DNA from: Acidobacteriota bacterium
GTDB taxonomy: Bacteria; Acidobacteriota; JAAYUB01
NCBI GenBank assembly: GCA_029565065.1
Contig: JAKQOW010000092.1
Coordinates: 62,001-126,000 of the forward strand
Direction: 5' to 3'
DNA: 64,000 nt
In this document: positions 17,013-26,009 of the stretch, piece by piece
Position numbering within the stretch: the stretch's first letter is position 1
Layout: each line of letters starts with the position of its first letter
The notes under the pieces: generated by a model
Seen by the model: only the letters and a program-made list of their open reading frames with translations
What the model was told of the DNA's origin: nothing
Databases searched by the model: none
Position numbers and translations under genes: made by a program

Positions 17013-19019
17013 ATGGTAGATTCTCGACGTGATCTTCTTGAAGAAGCTGACGTCATGAATGAGGAAGCCGAGACACTGCAGGCGGACCTCGAAGAGCGGC
17101 TCCGCTTCGAAACGCTTCTGAGCGACCTTTCGGCACAGTTCGTTCACCTGCCCGGAACCCAACTGGACGGGGAGATCGAAGCCGCTATGCGCCGTGTCTG
17201 CGACTGCCTCGGGCTGGACCTGATCGCCTTGTGGCAGTGGTCGCCGGATTCTCCCCATCTCCTGATAATGACCCATCTGTATAGGCCGTTGGGAGGGCCG
17301 CCGGTCCCCTCTCCCATGGACGCTCGAGAGTTTTTCCCGTGGATTCAAGCACAAATCCTGGCGAACCGGGAGATCTCATTCGAGTCAATCGACCATTTAC
17401 CGCCAGAAGCGGCCCGCGACAAAGAGGCCTTTCGCCATTTCGGGATTCGGACGAATCTTGTGTTTCCTCTCTCAGTGAGCGCGGGAGCCGTCTTCGGCGC
17501 GTTGTCTTTCAACGATATGCAGCGGGAACGGATCTGGTCCGCGAGGCTCAAGGAGCGCTTGCGGCTGATCGCACAGGTGTTTGCCAATGCCCTGGCCCAT
17601 CGGCGGGCGGAAAAACTCCTGCAGGAGCAGGAGGAACGCCTGCAGCTCGCCGCGGACTCGGCGGGAGCCGGACTGTGGATCCTGGAGGTCTCCAGCGGCC
17701 GCTTTTGGGTTACGGAAAAGGCCCGGGAGCTGTTCGAATTTCCGCCGGAACAGGATGTCACCCTGGACCGGGTGCTGGAAACCGTTCATCCCGAGGACCG
17801 CGAAACGGTCCGGCGAGCCGTAGACACGGCGATGCGGGAGCAACGAGAAATCAGCATCGAATACCGGATCGTCCGGCCCAATGGCGGCACCCGCTGGATC
17901 TCCTCCCGAGGCCGGCCCCGGGACGGCGGCTCCGGAGCGAGCGACCGCCTGATGGGCATTTCCCTGAATGTCACGGAGCGCAAGGCCGGCCAACTGGCCC
18001 TGGAGCAGGCGTACCAGGAGATCAGGCAGCTGAAGGAGCGGCTGGAGAAGGAGAACATCTATCTCCGCCAGGGGGACGATTTCCATTATGTGAAGAGCGG
18101 CATCATCGGGCAGAGCGAGGCTGTCCGCCGCGTCCTGCAGCAGGCGGAGCAGGTGGCGCCCACGGACTCGTCGGTGCTCCTCCAGGGGGAAACGGGCACC
18201 GGCAAGGAACTTGTCGCGGAGTTCATCCACCAACGCAGCCCCCGCCACGCCCGCCTCATGGTCCAGGTCAACTGTTCGGCGCTGCCGGCGACGCTCATCG
18301 AGAGCGAGCTGTTCGGGCGCGAGAAAGGGGCGTTCACCGGTGCCCTGACGCGGCAGGCCGGCCGCTTCGAGATCGCCGACGGATCGACCCTCTTCCTGGA
18401 CGAAATAGGCGACCTGCCGCTCGACCTCCAGGCCAAGCTGCTGCGGGTGCTCCAGGAGGGCCGGTTCGAGCGGCTGGGCAGCTCGAGGACGCTCACGGTG
18501 AACGTGCGCGTCATCACCGCCACCAACCGGGACCTGGCGGAGGAGGTGCGCCGGGGGCACTTCCGGCAGGACCTGTTCTACCGCCTCAACGTCTTCCCTA
18601 TCCACCTGCCTCCTTTGCGTGAGCGGGCGGAGGACATCCCGCTGCTGGTCCAGTCCTTCGTGCACGAGTTCGCCGGCCGGCTCGGCCGGAAGATCCGGAC
18701 CGTTCCCCGGCGGACAATGGAGGCATTGCAGCGATACCCCTGGCCGGGCAACATCCGGGAACTGCGCAACGTCCTCGAGCGCGCGGTGATCGTGTCCGCC
18801 GGCGATACCCTGCAGATGGACCTGCCGGCGGTGGCGCCGGGGCAGGTCCCCTCGGTTTCCACCCTCGCCGAGGCGGAAGCCGATCATATCCGGGCGGCAC
18901 TGGAGCGGACGGGCGGCCGGATCAAGGGCCCAGGCGGCGCCGCGGAGCTGCTCGGGATGAATCCCTCCACCCTGTACAGCCGCATGAAGAAGCTGGGCCT
19001 CCTCCGACGGACCTCTTAA
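17013..19019 (+). CDS. Sigma-54-dependent transcriptional activator with GAF and PAS sensors
   Basis: About 668 residues. N-terminal GAF-like domain (about 25-190), PAS domain (about 205-335), then an AAA+ domain with Walker A 'GETGTGKE', the sigma-54 contact loop 'GAFTGA' and Walker B 'LFLDEIGDLP'. A Fis-type helix-turn-helix ends the protein ('GGAAELLGMNPSTLYSRMKK'). There is no receiver domain, so a small molecule or redox signal is probably sensed directly. The ATG at 17013 is preceded by a weak site; ATG 17055 is the alternative. A good -24/-12 promoter stands 160 bp downstream, before a gene run ending in a sulfatase, which is its likely target. Confidence 0.92.
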   Translation: MVDSRRDLLEEADVMNEEAETLQADLEERLRFETLLSDLSAQFVHLPGTQLDGEIEAAMRRVCDCLGLDLIALWQWSPDSPHLLIMTHLYRPLGGPPVPSPMDAREFFPWIQAQILANREISFESIDHLPPEAARDKEAFRHFGIRTNLVFPLSVSAGAVFGALSFNDMQRERIWSARLKERLRLIAQVFANALAHRRAEKLLQEQEERLQLAADSAGAGLWILEVSSGRFWVTEKARELFEFPPEQDVTLDRVLETVHPEDRETVRRAVDTAMREQREISIEYRIVRPNGGTRWISSRGRPRDGGSGASDRLMGISLNVTERKAGQLALEQAYQEIRQLKERLEKENIYLRQGDDFHYVKSGIIGQSEAVRRVLQQAEQVAPTDSSVLLQGETGTGKELVAEFIHQRSPRHARLMVQVNCSALPATLIESELFGREKGAFTGALTRQAGRFEIADGSTLFLDEIGDLPLDLQAKLLRVLQEGRFERLGSSRTLTVNVRVITATNRDLAEEVRRGHFRQDLFYRLNVFPIHLPPLRERAEDIPLLVQSFVHEFAGRLGRKIRTVPRRTMEALQRYPWPGNIRELRNVLERAVIVSAGDTLQMDLPAVAPGQVPSVSTLAEAEADHIRAALERTGGRIKGPGGAAELLGMNPSTLYSRMKKLGLLRRTS

Positions 19020-19177
19020 TCGTCACCCTGCGGAGTGATCGGCTGGGTTGGTATGTCGTCCTGGGGACGAAATATCAACCCGCGGCGGTCAAGCCATTCT
19101 GCCCCTCCTCATCCCAAATAATCGTAACTATCTGATAATGAATAAGAAATTTCGTGTCTGAGGTTTTGCCACGCCGA

Positions 19178-19194
19178 TTGGCATGAGCCATGCA
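19178..19194 (+). promoter_or_regulatory. Candidate sigma-54 (-24/-12) promoter
   Basis: TTGGCATGAGCCATGCA matches the consensus YTGGCACGrNNNTTGCW with two mismatches and exact GG-to-GC spacing. It lies directly after the sigma-54 activator gene and before the ABM-domain gene on the same strand. The predicted start would be near 19205. Confidence 0.6.
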
Positions 19195-19206
19195 GTGTAC
19201 AAAGGG

Positions 19207-19533
19207 ATGATCATCACGCATGTCCAAATTTGTCCGTCGTCCGGGAAGCGGGAAGCCATCCTGGAGATCCTTCGCCACGTCGAGGCCTCCCTCCTTGGAC
19301 AGCCCGGCTGTCAGGATTGTGCTGTTTTCGAACAGACGCAGGGCGGAACCGCAATCCTCTATGTGGAGCGATGGCGGTCCGCCGCCGACCTGGAGCGGCA
19401 CATCCGGTCCGACCTCTTCCTCCGGGTGCTTTTGGCCATGGAGCTGGCGTCCCAGGAGCCTGATATCTGCTTTTATGAGCTTCTAGAAGCGAAGGGCCTG
19501 CCCTGGATCTCGGCCCTCCGGTCGCAGGAGTGA
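19207..19533 (+). CDS. ABM-domain (antibiotic biosynthesis monooxygenase-like) small protein
   Basis: 108 residues from ATG 19207. The pattern 'MIITHVQICPSSGKREAILE', 'QPGCQDCAVFEQ' and 'ILYVERWRSAADLERHIRSD' is that of dimeric alpha/beta-barrel ABM proteins, which include small monooxygenases and heme or quinol-binding proteins. A start at 19183 is possible in frame, but it would lie inside the -24/-12 element and adds eight residues outside the domain. With the predicted transcription start at about 19205 the message would be leaderless or nearly so. It begins a run of same-strand genes ending with a sulfatase. Its substrate is unknown. Confidence 0.8.
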   Translation: MIITHVQICPSSGKREAILEILRHVEASLLGQPGCQDCAVFEQTQGGTAILYVERWRSAADLERHIRSDLFLRVLLAMELASQEPDICFYELLEAKGLPWISALRSQE

Positions 19534-19813
19534 TTTCCCGGTGATCGGCCGTGAACAGATCGACCGGTTTGACTCTATCCGCGGTTCGACAAGACCTGGC
19601 GGCCCGGCAAGATCGAAGAGGTGAAATGAACGGATCCGCTCCCCCGCGTCAAGCCGCGGGGAACAGTGGAGCGATGAGAGGTCGGACAATGACGGCTGGT
19701 TGCCGGCGAGTCTGTTCCGTCCTGCAGAGTGGGCATGAAAGGCGATCCGGTGCGCCACCGGGCCCGCATCCATTTGACACATCGAATGGTTTGGAAATCG
19801 AGGAGGTTTTCAG

Positions 19814-20572
19814 ATGGAAAAAAGGAAATTATTCAGATTTGCTTCAGGAGTGCTGCTGATTGCTCTCGTCTTCATGATGCCGGTTCAGGCGCAGGCAAAG
19901 GACGATGAGTGGGAATACACCGTGGCGCCGTACCTGGTGTTCGCCGGCATGGACGGGACGCTGGGCGTCCGGGGGCAAGAGGCCGACGTGAATGTATACA
20001 CCATGCACAACCTCCAGTCGGGCTTCCTCGGGTATTTCGAGGCCCGCAAGGGCAACTGGAGCTTCAGTACGGACGCCCTCTACATGGCGCTCGGTGCGTC
20101 CACCGACTACATCAACCTCGATCCCAGCCAGGCCGCCTTTCTCTTTTTCGCCAACCGCCGGCTTGCCCCGAACCTGGACCTGCAGTTCGGGGCGCGCTGG
20201 AACGTGGTCCGGGGCCGGATCGAGTTCAAGGACAATTCGCCGATCCTCGCCGGGACCGTGGTGGAGCAGACGAAGCAGTGGGTGGATCCCGTGGCGGGCC
20301 TCCGCTGGAAGCAGCCGCTGGGCGAGCGCTGGCTGGTCAGCGTGCCGGCTAACGTCGGCGGATTCGGCCTCAGCTCCAAGATCGCGGTGGACGTCTTTCC
20401 GACCCTCCAGTTCCAGTTGACCAAGAGCGCCTGGATCGGCGGCGGCTGGCGGTTCCTCTACATGGACTACGAGACGGGCTACAAGGACGATGTGCCGATC
20501 CCCGGCGAAGATTCCTTCAAATACGACATGATCACCTCGGGCCCCGTCTTGGGCGTGGCGTTCCGGTTCTAG
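19814..20572 (+). CDS. Outer-membrane beta-barrel protein of unknown function
   Basis: 252 residues. A clear signal peptide ('LLIALVFMMPVQAQA', cleavage about residue 28) is followed by alternating amphipathic strands with many aromatic residues ('WEYTVAPYLVFAGMDGTLGV', 'WIGGGWRFLYMDYETGY'). It ends in a terminal Phe ('GPVLGVAFRF'), the signal for outer-membrane barrel insertion. Size fits an 8- to 10-strand barrel. GAGGAGG lies upstream of the ATG. It is followed after 18 bp by a second barrel-like protein, so the two are probably co-expressed and may serve uptake or export linked to the sulfatase encoded downstream. Confidence 0.85.
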   Translation: MEKRKLFRFASGVLLIALVFMMPVQAQAKDDEWEYTVAPYLVFAGMDGTLGVRGQEADVNVYTMHNLQSGFLGYFEARKGNWSFSTDALYMALGASTDYINLDPSQAAFLFFANRRLAPNLDLQFGARWNVVRGRIEFKDNSPILAGTVVEQTKQWVDPVAGLRWKQPLGERWLVSVPANVGGFGLSSKIAVDVFPTLQFQLTKSAWIGGGWRFLYMDYETGYKDDVPIPGEDSFKYDMITSGPVLGVAFRF

Positions 20573-20590
20573 GCGACAAGGAGGAGGTCG

Positions 20591-21412
20591 ATGCGCAAAA
20601 TCCGGAAAAATTGCCTGTGGGCGGGGATGATCCTGATCCTCCTGGCCGGCGCCGCGCCGGCCCAGGACGACAAGTCGGAGCTGGCCAAGGCCGCGCAGAA
20701 CCCCGTAGCGGACATGATCAGCTTCCCCTTCCAAAACAACTTCAACTTCGGCTTGGGGCCCTCCGACCGGACCCAGTACCTGCTGAACATCCAGCCGGTC
20801 ATCCCGTTCCGGGTGAGCGGGAAGTGGAACCTTGTCACCCGGACCATCATCCCGGTCCTTTACCAGCCGGATGTCAGTTCGGACCAGGGGAGCACCGGCG
20901 GCGTCGGCGACATCCAGGCCACTTTCTTCCTGTCGCCGGCCGAGCCGGGCAAGCTGATCTGGGGCGCCGGCCCGGTGTTCCAGCTCCCCTCGGGCACCCA
21001 TCCCCTGCTTACCCAGGGCAAGTGGGGCCTCGGCCCCAGCTTCGTCGCCCTGACCATGCACGGCCCGTGGGTGATCGGCGGGCTGGTCAACAACGTCTGG
21101 TCGGTGGGCGGCCAGGCGGCGCGTCCGGACGTGAACCAGTTCCTGTTCCAGTACTTCATCAACTACAACATGAAGGAAGGCTGGTACCTCACCATGTCGC
21201 CGATCCTGACCGCCAACTGGGAAGCGCCCGAAGGGGAGAAGTGGACGGTGCCCTTCGGCGGCGGTTTCGGCAAGATCTTCCGCCTGGGCAAGCTGCCCGT
21301 GAACGGGAATGCCACGTTCTATTACAACGCCGTCCGGCCCACCGACGGGGCGGACTGGTCCCTGCGCCTGCAGCTGGCGCTGCTGCTGCCGGCGGGGGCG
21401 AAGAAAAAGTAG
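20591..21412 (+). CDS. Transporter-like outer-membrane barrel protein ('neuromedin U'-type annotation)
   Basis: 273 residues. Signal peptide ('LWAGMILILLAGAAPAQ') followed by a barrel-like domain with 'NPVADMISFPFQNNFNFG', 'QYLLNIQPVIPF' and 'LPSGTHPLLTQGKWGLGPSF'. This pattern belongs to a widespread bacterial family often auto-annotated as neuromedin U or transporter, which has no experimentally agreed function. GGAGGAGG precedes the ATG. Genes of this family are frequently found beside large sulfatases, as here. An outer-membrane channel role is inferred. Confidence 0.85.
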   Translation: MRKIRKNCLWAGMILILLAGAAPAQDDKSELAKAAQNPVADMISFPFQNNFNFGLGPSDRTQYLLNIQPVIPFRVSGKWNLVTRTIIPVLYQPDVSSDQGSTGGVGDIQATFFLSPAEPGKLIWGAGPVFQLPSGTHPLLTQGKWGLGPSFVALTMHGPWVIGGLVNNVWSVGGQAARPDVNQFLFQYFINYNMKEGWYLTMSPILTANWEAPEGEKWTVPFGGGFGKIFRLGKLPVNGNATFYYNAVRPTDGADWSLRLQLALLLPAGAKKK

Positions 21413-21454
21413 GCCGGTCCCGGCGGCCGGCGCGTTCGGCAGGGAGCGGATCAA

Positions 21455-21928
21455 ATGACGATTCAACGGACTCCTCCGGATTTCCCCGAGCCTCGGGTGG
21501 ATGGGGAGGACACCAATGGCGGGACGATGCCGGCCGATTCCCGAACCGTCCTGGCGGGGGAACGGACCGGCCTGGCGAAGTTCCGCACGGCGCTGGCGTT
21601 CGACCGGACCACCCTGGCCTGGATCCGGACGGCGCTGACGTTCGCTACCTTCGGCTTCGGGATGGTAGGATTTTTCCGGACGGTCGCGCAGACGGTCCGG
21701 AGCGAGCAGGCGGTCCGCCTGCATCAGGCGGCGATCCGCTTCGGCGTGGCCCTGATCGTCATCGGGCTGGTCTCGACGATCTTGGCGGCGATCTCGCACT
21801 GGGTGGCGCTGCGCCGGCTGCGCCGCGGGGAGCCGCTCCAATTGACCCAGTGGCCCCTGACGATCATCCTGGCGTTTTTTTTCGCGTTGGCCGGCCTCTA
21901 CGCGCTCTGGTCCGTCTTCAGCCCGTGA
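21455..21928 (+). CDS. DUF202-family membrane protein
   Basis: 157 residues. 'LAFDRTTLAWIRTALTFATF' is the hallmark of DUF202 proteins (R-T-x-L-A-W-x-R-T), followed by three membrane segments. The N-terminal ~45 residues are a hydrophilic extension. AGGGAG precedes the ATG. The family's function is not known; it is often adjacent to sulfatases or stress genes. It is the fourth gene of the run that follows the sigma-54 promoter. Confidence 0.88.
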   Translation: MTIQRTPPDFPEPRVDGEDTNGGTMPADSRTVLAGERTGLAKFRTALAFDRTTLAWIRTALTFATFGFGMVGFFRTVAQTVRSEQAVRLHQAAIRFGVALIVIGLVSTILAAISHWVALRRLRRGEPLQLTQWPLTIILAFFFALAGLYALWSVFSP

Positions 21929-21963
21929 GGTCCGTCAGAATGTTTCATCCGGGAGGTGAAACC

Positions 21964-23040
21964 TTGAAGCGCCCGCAATATTTCCGGTTGGCCCTGCCGG
22001 CCCTGCTCCTGATCCTGATCGGATGCAAGGCGATCGGCCCGCCCACCATCCCTCGGGACCGGTTCGACTACAGCCGGGCCATCGCCGACTCCTGGAAGCA
22101 GCAAACCCTGCTCAACATCGTCAAGGTGCGGTACATGGACGTGCCCATCTTCTTGGACGTCGCTTCGGTAGTGAGCGGCTACCAGTGGGAGACAGCGGCG
22201 AGCGCCGGAGGGACCGTCTCTTCCTCGAAGGCGGTCCAGGGCGACTTCCTCAGCCTGGGGGCCTCGGGCAAGTACACCGACCGGCCCACCATCACCTACG
22301 CCCCGAAGACCGGCGACAAGTTTCTGGAGAGCCTGCTCACGCCGATCGCCCCGGCCCGGGTGTTCCAGCTGCTCCAGGCGGGGTACGCCGCGGATTTCGT
22401 CCTGGAGCTGAGCCTGGATTCTTTCAGCGGCCTGCGCAACCGCCCCGCGAACATCGGTTCGAAACGTCAGGCGGACCCGGCGTTCTTCGAGGCATTGCAG
22501 CTGCTGCGGGAGGTCCAGGACGCCGACGGGTTCGGGATGCGGGTCGAACCGGCCTCCAAGGAAAAGGGTCCGGACATCGTCCTGTTTTTCCGGCAGCAGG
22601 ACGTCGATCCGGACGTACTGGCAAAAGCCGTCCGGATTCGGGAGCTGCTGGGACTGCCGGCCCAAGCGAGCAAGTTCCGCCTGGTGTTTTCGCCGGTGCG
22701 CGGTCAGGGCGACGAGCTGGCGGTGGGCAGCCGGTCCATGCTGCAGATCATGATCGCGCTGTCGCGGGGAGTGGATATCCCGCCGGCCCACAAGGAGCGC
22801 AGGCTCACCCCGCCGCTGTCGGCGGAGGAAAGCGGCGCCAGCCCGCTCCTGCATGTCCGCAGCGGGCCGGACCGGCCGGCCGATGCCTTCACCGCCGTGG
22901 ACTACAACGGCGCCTGGTTCTGGATCGCCGAGGACGACTGGCGGTCCAAGCGGACCTTCGCCGCGATCATGTTCCTGTTCACCATGCTGGGCAGCGGACA
23001 GGCGGAGCAACTGCCGGTCCTCACCATCCCCACGCAGTAA
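21964..23040 (+). CDS. Lipoprotein of unknown function
   Basis: 358 residues from a TTG start chosen because GGGAGGTG sits 6 nt upstream; an in-frame ATG 24 nt earlier lacks such a site. The N-terminus is a lipoprotein signal ending in 'LILIGC' (Cys21). The mature part has 'NIVKVRYMDVPIFLDVASVV', a Gly/Ser-rich stretch, and 'FFRQQDVDPDVLAKAVRIRE'. No family with known activity was recognised. Position between DUF202 and the sulfatase suggests an envelope accessory protein of the same unit. Confidence 0.82.
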   Translation: MKRPQYFRLALPALLLILIGCKAIGPPTIPRDRFDYSRAIADSWKQQTLLNIVKVRYMDVPIFLDVASVVSGYQWETAASAGGTVSSSKAVQGDFLSLGASGKYTDRPTITYAPKTGDKFLESLLTPIAPARVFQLLQAGYAADFVLELSLDSFSGLRNRPANIGSKRQADPAFFEALQLLREVQDADGFGMRVEPASKEKGPDIVLFFRQQDVDPDVLAKAVRIRELLGLPAQASKFRLVFSPVRGQGDELAVGSRSMLQIMIALSRGVDIPPAHKERRLTPPLSAEESGASPLLHVRSGPDRPADAFTAVDYNGAWFWIAEDDWRSKRTFAAIMFLFTMLGSGQAEQLPVLTIPTQ

Positions 23041-23072
23041 GGGTTCGGACGGGCGGATTGGAACGAAGGCAG

Positions 23073-23174
23073 ATGATGAACCAGTTCGAGTTCAACTACT
23101 ACCGGAAGAACAATGTCGAGAACGACGGGCAGCATCTCACCAAGGACAACAACCTGGTGGCCGAATTCCGTTAG
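23073..23174 (+). CDS. Possible 33-residue peptide upstream of the sulfatase
   Basis: A short frame begins at ATG 23073 (AAGG upstream) and encodes a hydrophilic, Asn-rich peptide starting 'MMNQFEFNYYRKNN' and ending 'NNLVAEFR'. It fills the gap between the lipoprotein and sulfatase genes on the same strand. It shows no homology I can name and may be a chance frame; the lack of Arg/Pro bias and the ribosome site are the only supports. Confidence 0.35.
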   Translation: MMNQFEFNYYRKNNVENDGQHLTKDNNLVAEFR

Positions 23175-23236
23175 CGGCTGGGACTGAACTTGGGATTGGA
23201 CTTTAAAATGCAATTTTCAATCAGGAGGTAGAAGAA

Positions 23237-25726
23237 ATGCATAATCGAAACTCCCTCTGGATGTGGACGGTGCTGGCCGCGCTCCTGGCGGCGGCCGTTC
23301 CTTGTCTTGGGCAGCAGGCCTCCGCGGCCGCGGAACAGCAGCAAGCGACAGCTGTCGGTGCGACGGCGTACAAAAGCCGCGCCCATCTGCCCATGCCGAA
23401 CACCATTCATCCGACTTCGGTCGTCTATGACGCCAAGAGCCCGGATGCGAAGTTTCCCCCCATCGAGCAGCTGCGCCCGCCCAAGGGCGCGCCCAACGTC
23501 CTGGTCGTCCTGATCGACGACGCCGGGTTCGGTTCATCCGCCACCTTCGGCGGCCCCTGCCAGACGCCGACCCTGGACAGGCTGGCCTCGGGCGGCCTGC
23601 GGTACAACCGCTTCCACACCACCGCCCTCTGTTCGCCCACCCGGCAGGCGCTGCTCACCGGGCGCAACCACCACTCCGCCGGCATGGGCAACATCACCGA
23701 GACGGCCACGGGCGCTCCGGGATACTGCTCGGTGCTGCCGAAGTCCATGGCGCCGCTGGCCATGACGCTCAAGCTCAACGGTTACTCCACCGCCCAGTTC
23801 GGCAAGTGCCACGAGGTGCCGGTGTGGCAGACGAGCCCTTCCGGGCCCTTCGACTCCTGGCCCACCGGCGGCGGCGGCTTCGAGTACTTCTACGGCTTCA
23901 TCGGCGGCGAGGCCAACCAGTGGTACCCGACGCTTTACGAGGGCACCACGCCGGTCGAGCAGAAGAAAACGCCCGAGGAAGGGTACCACCTCGTGGCGGA
24001 CATGACCGACAAGTCCATCAAGTGGATCTCCCAGCAGAAGGCGCTCACGCCCGACAAGCCGTTCTTCATCTATTTCGCCCCCGGCGCCACCCACGCCCCG
24101 CACCACGTGCCGAAGGAGTGGGCGGACAAGTACAAGGGCCGGTTCGACCAGGGCTGGGACAAGCTGCGCGAGGAGATCTTCGCCCGCCAGAAGCAGCTCG
24201 GCGTCATCCCGGCGGACTGCCTGCTTACCCCCCGCCCCAAGGAGATCCCCTCCTGGGACGAGATGCCGGAGGCGATGAAACCCGTCCTCCGCCGCCAGAT
24301 GGAAGTGTACGCGGGCTTCATGGCGTACACCGACTACCAGGTCGGCCGCATCATCGAGACGCTCGAAAAGCTGAACATCCTGGACGACACCCTGGTGTAC
24401 TACATCGTCGGCGACAACGGCGCGTCGGCGGAAGGCACCCTGAACGGCGCCTACAACGAGATGGCCAACTTCAACGGCCTGGCAGCGCTCGAGACGCCGG
24501 AGTTCCTCATGGCCCGCCTGGACAAGTTCGGCGGCCCCGAGTCGTACAACCACTACGCCGTGGGCTGGGCGCACGCCCTCAACACCCCCTACCAGTGGAC
24601 CAAGCAGGTGGCCTCCCACTGGGGCGGCACCCGGAACGGCGTCGTCATCCACTGGCCCAAGGGGATCAAGGCCCGGGGCGAGGTCCGTTCGCAGTTCACC
24701 CACGTCATCGACGTGGCGCCGACCGTCCTCGATGTGGCCGGCCTGCCGCAGCCGGAGTCCGTGAACGGCATCCAGCAGGATCCCATCGAGGGAGTCAGCA
24801 TGGCCTACTCCTTCGACGACAGCCGGACTCCGGAGCGGCACGACATCCAATATTTCGAGATGTTCGGGAACCGCGGCATTTACTACAAGGGCTGGACGGC
24901 GGTGACCAAGCACCGCACCCCCTGGATCCTCGTGGGCCAGAAGACGGTGCCCTTCGACGACGACGTCTGGGAGCTGTACTCGGACAAGGACTGGACCCAG
25001 GCGAACGACCTTTCCCGGCAGATGCCGGAAAAACTCCACGAACTCCAGCGCCAGTTCCTGATCGAGGCGGCCCGCTACAAGGTGCTCCCCCTCGATGACC
25101 GGGTCACCGAGAAGCTGGATCCGGACACCGCCGGCAGGCCGGTGCTCGTCCGGGGCAAGACCCAACTCCTGTTCGGCGGCATGGGGCGGCTGAGCGAAAA
25201 CTGCGTGCTGAACATCAAGAACAAGTCCCACTCCGTCACCGCCGAGCTGATCGTGCCGAAGGACGGCGCCAAGGGCGTCATCGCCGCCCAGGGCGCCAAC
25301 ATCGGGGGCTGGAGCCTCTACGCCAAGGACGGCAAGCTCAAGTACTGCTACAATGTGGCCGGCGTGAACCACTACTACGTCGAATCCGCTACTCCGCTCC
25401 CCGCCGGCCCGCACCAGGTGCGCATGGAGTTCGCCTACGCCGGCGGCGGCCTCGGGAAGGGCGGCAAGGTCATCTTGTACCTGGATGGGAAGCCGGTGGG
25501 CGAAGGCACCATTCCGATGACGCAGGCGATGATATTCTCCGCCGACGACGGGATGGATGTCGGGGAGGATACCGGCGCTCCCGTGTCCCCGGACTACGGC
25601 CCGGTGAGGAACGCCTTCAACGGAGAAGTCAAGGGCGTTCTGCTCTCCATCGTCGACGACCCGAACAATTCGGACCATCTGGTCGATCCGGAGGCCGTGA
25701 TCCGGGCGGCGATGGGAAAACAGTAA
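23237..25726 (+). CDS. Large secreted arylsulfatase (Cys-type) with C-terminal extension
   Basis: 829 residues. Signal peptide (about 1-31), then the sulfatase core: 'NVLVVLIDDAGFGSSATFGG' (metal site) and 'CSPTRQALLTGR' with Cys132 as formylglycine precursor. 'YYIVGDNGASAEG' is the second metal region. The usual GKWH motif reads GKCH, replacing the Trp. The last ~200 residues, after the catalytic domain, look like a beta-sandwich ('LIVPKDGAKGVIAAQGANIG'), as in the long arylsulfatases of this type. AGGAGG precedes the ATG. It is the last gene before a strong terminator. Probable substrates are sulfated organics or glycans; the exact one is unknown. Confidence 0.93.
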   Translation: MHNRNSLWMWTVLAALLAAAVPCLGQQASAAAEQQQATAVGATAYKSRAHLPMPNTIHPTSVVYDAKSPDAKFPPIEQLRPPKGAPNVLVVLIDDAGFGSSATFGGPCQTPTLDRLASGGLRYNRFHTTALCSPTRQALLTGRNHHSAGMGNITETATGAPGYCSVLPKSMAPLAMTLKLNGYSTAQFGKCHEVPVWQTSPSGPFDSWPTGGGGFEYFYGFIGGEANQWYPTLYEGTTPVEQKKTPEEGYHLVADMTDKSIKWISQQKALTPDKPFFIYFAPGATHAPHHVPKEWADKYKGRFDQGWDKLREEIFARQKQLGVIPADCLLTPRPKEIPSWDEMPEAMKPVLRRQMEVYAGFMAYTDYQVGRIIETLEKLNILDDTLVYYIVGDNGASAEGTLNGAYNEMANFNGLAALETPEFLMARLDKFGGPESYNHYAVGWAHALNTPYQWTKQVASHWGGTRNGVVIHWPKGIKARGEVRSQFTHVIDVAPTVLDVAGLPQPESVNGIQQDPIEGVSMAYSFDDSRTPERHDIQYFEMFGNRGIYYKGWTAVTKHRTPWILVGQKTVPFDDDVWELYSDKDWTQANDLSRQMPEKLHELQRQFLIEAARYKVLPLDDRVTEKLDPDTAGRPVLVRGKTQLLFGGMGRLSENCVLNIKNKSHSVTAELIVPKDGAKGVIAAQGANIGGWSLYAKDGKLKYCYNVAGVNHYYVESATPLPAGPHQVRMEFAYAGGGLGKGGKVILYLDGKPVGEGTIPMTQAMIFSADDGMDVGEDTGAPVSPDYGPVRNAFNGEVKGVLLSIVDDPNNSDHLVDPEAVIRAAMGKQ

Positions 25727-25786
25727 GCCGGAGTGTGAGAAGCCGGCGCAACGGGTAAAACCTTCACCTATTTTTTTCGATCCACG

Positions 25787-25811
25787 GGCCGCCCAATGGG
25801 CGGCCTTTTTT
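25787..25811 (+). terminator. Rho-independent terminator after the sulfatase
   Basis: Perfect 8-bp stem GGCCGCCC-AAT-GGGCGGCC followed by six T. It lies 60 bp after the sulfatase stop and ends the plus-strand unit. The remainder up to 26009 holds nothing recognisable. Confidence 0.9.
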
Positions 25812-26009
25812 GTGAAGTAGGCCGCGTTCCACTGGTTGCCGGCCGCGAAATTCAGCGGCACGGTCGCGGGAATTCCGGCGGCCCGATGGGGTGGATTCCG
25901 TATGACGCGCGGCGGATAGTCCGCCTGGCCGGGTGACCCTGTCGTGGTCGAACACGCGCACGGAGTGCGCGAGGTACTGTCGGAGTTCTTTGCGGCCTCC
26001 GGCCGCATG

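Noticed and set aside
15375..17354. 659-codon minus-strand open frame
   Set aside because: It runs antisense through the sulfatase and the start of the sigma-54 regulator; no domain is recognisable and composition is that of a shadow frame.
23534..26008. 824-codon minus-strand open frame
   Set aside because: Antisense to the large sulfatase, which has clear catalytic motifs and a ribosome site; the antisense frame is a high-GC artefact.
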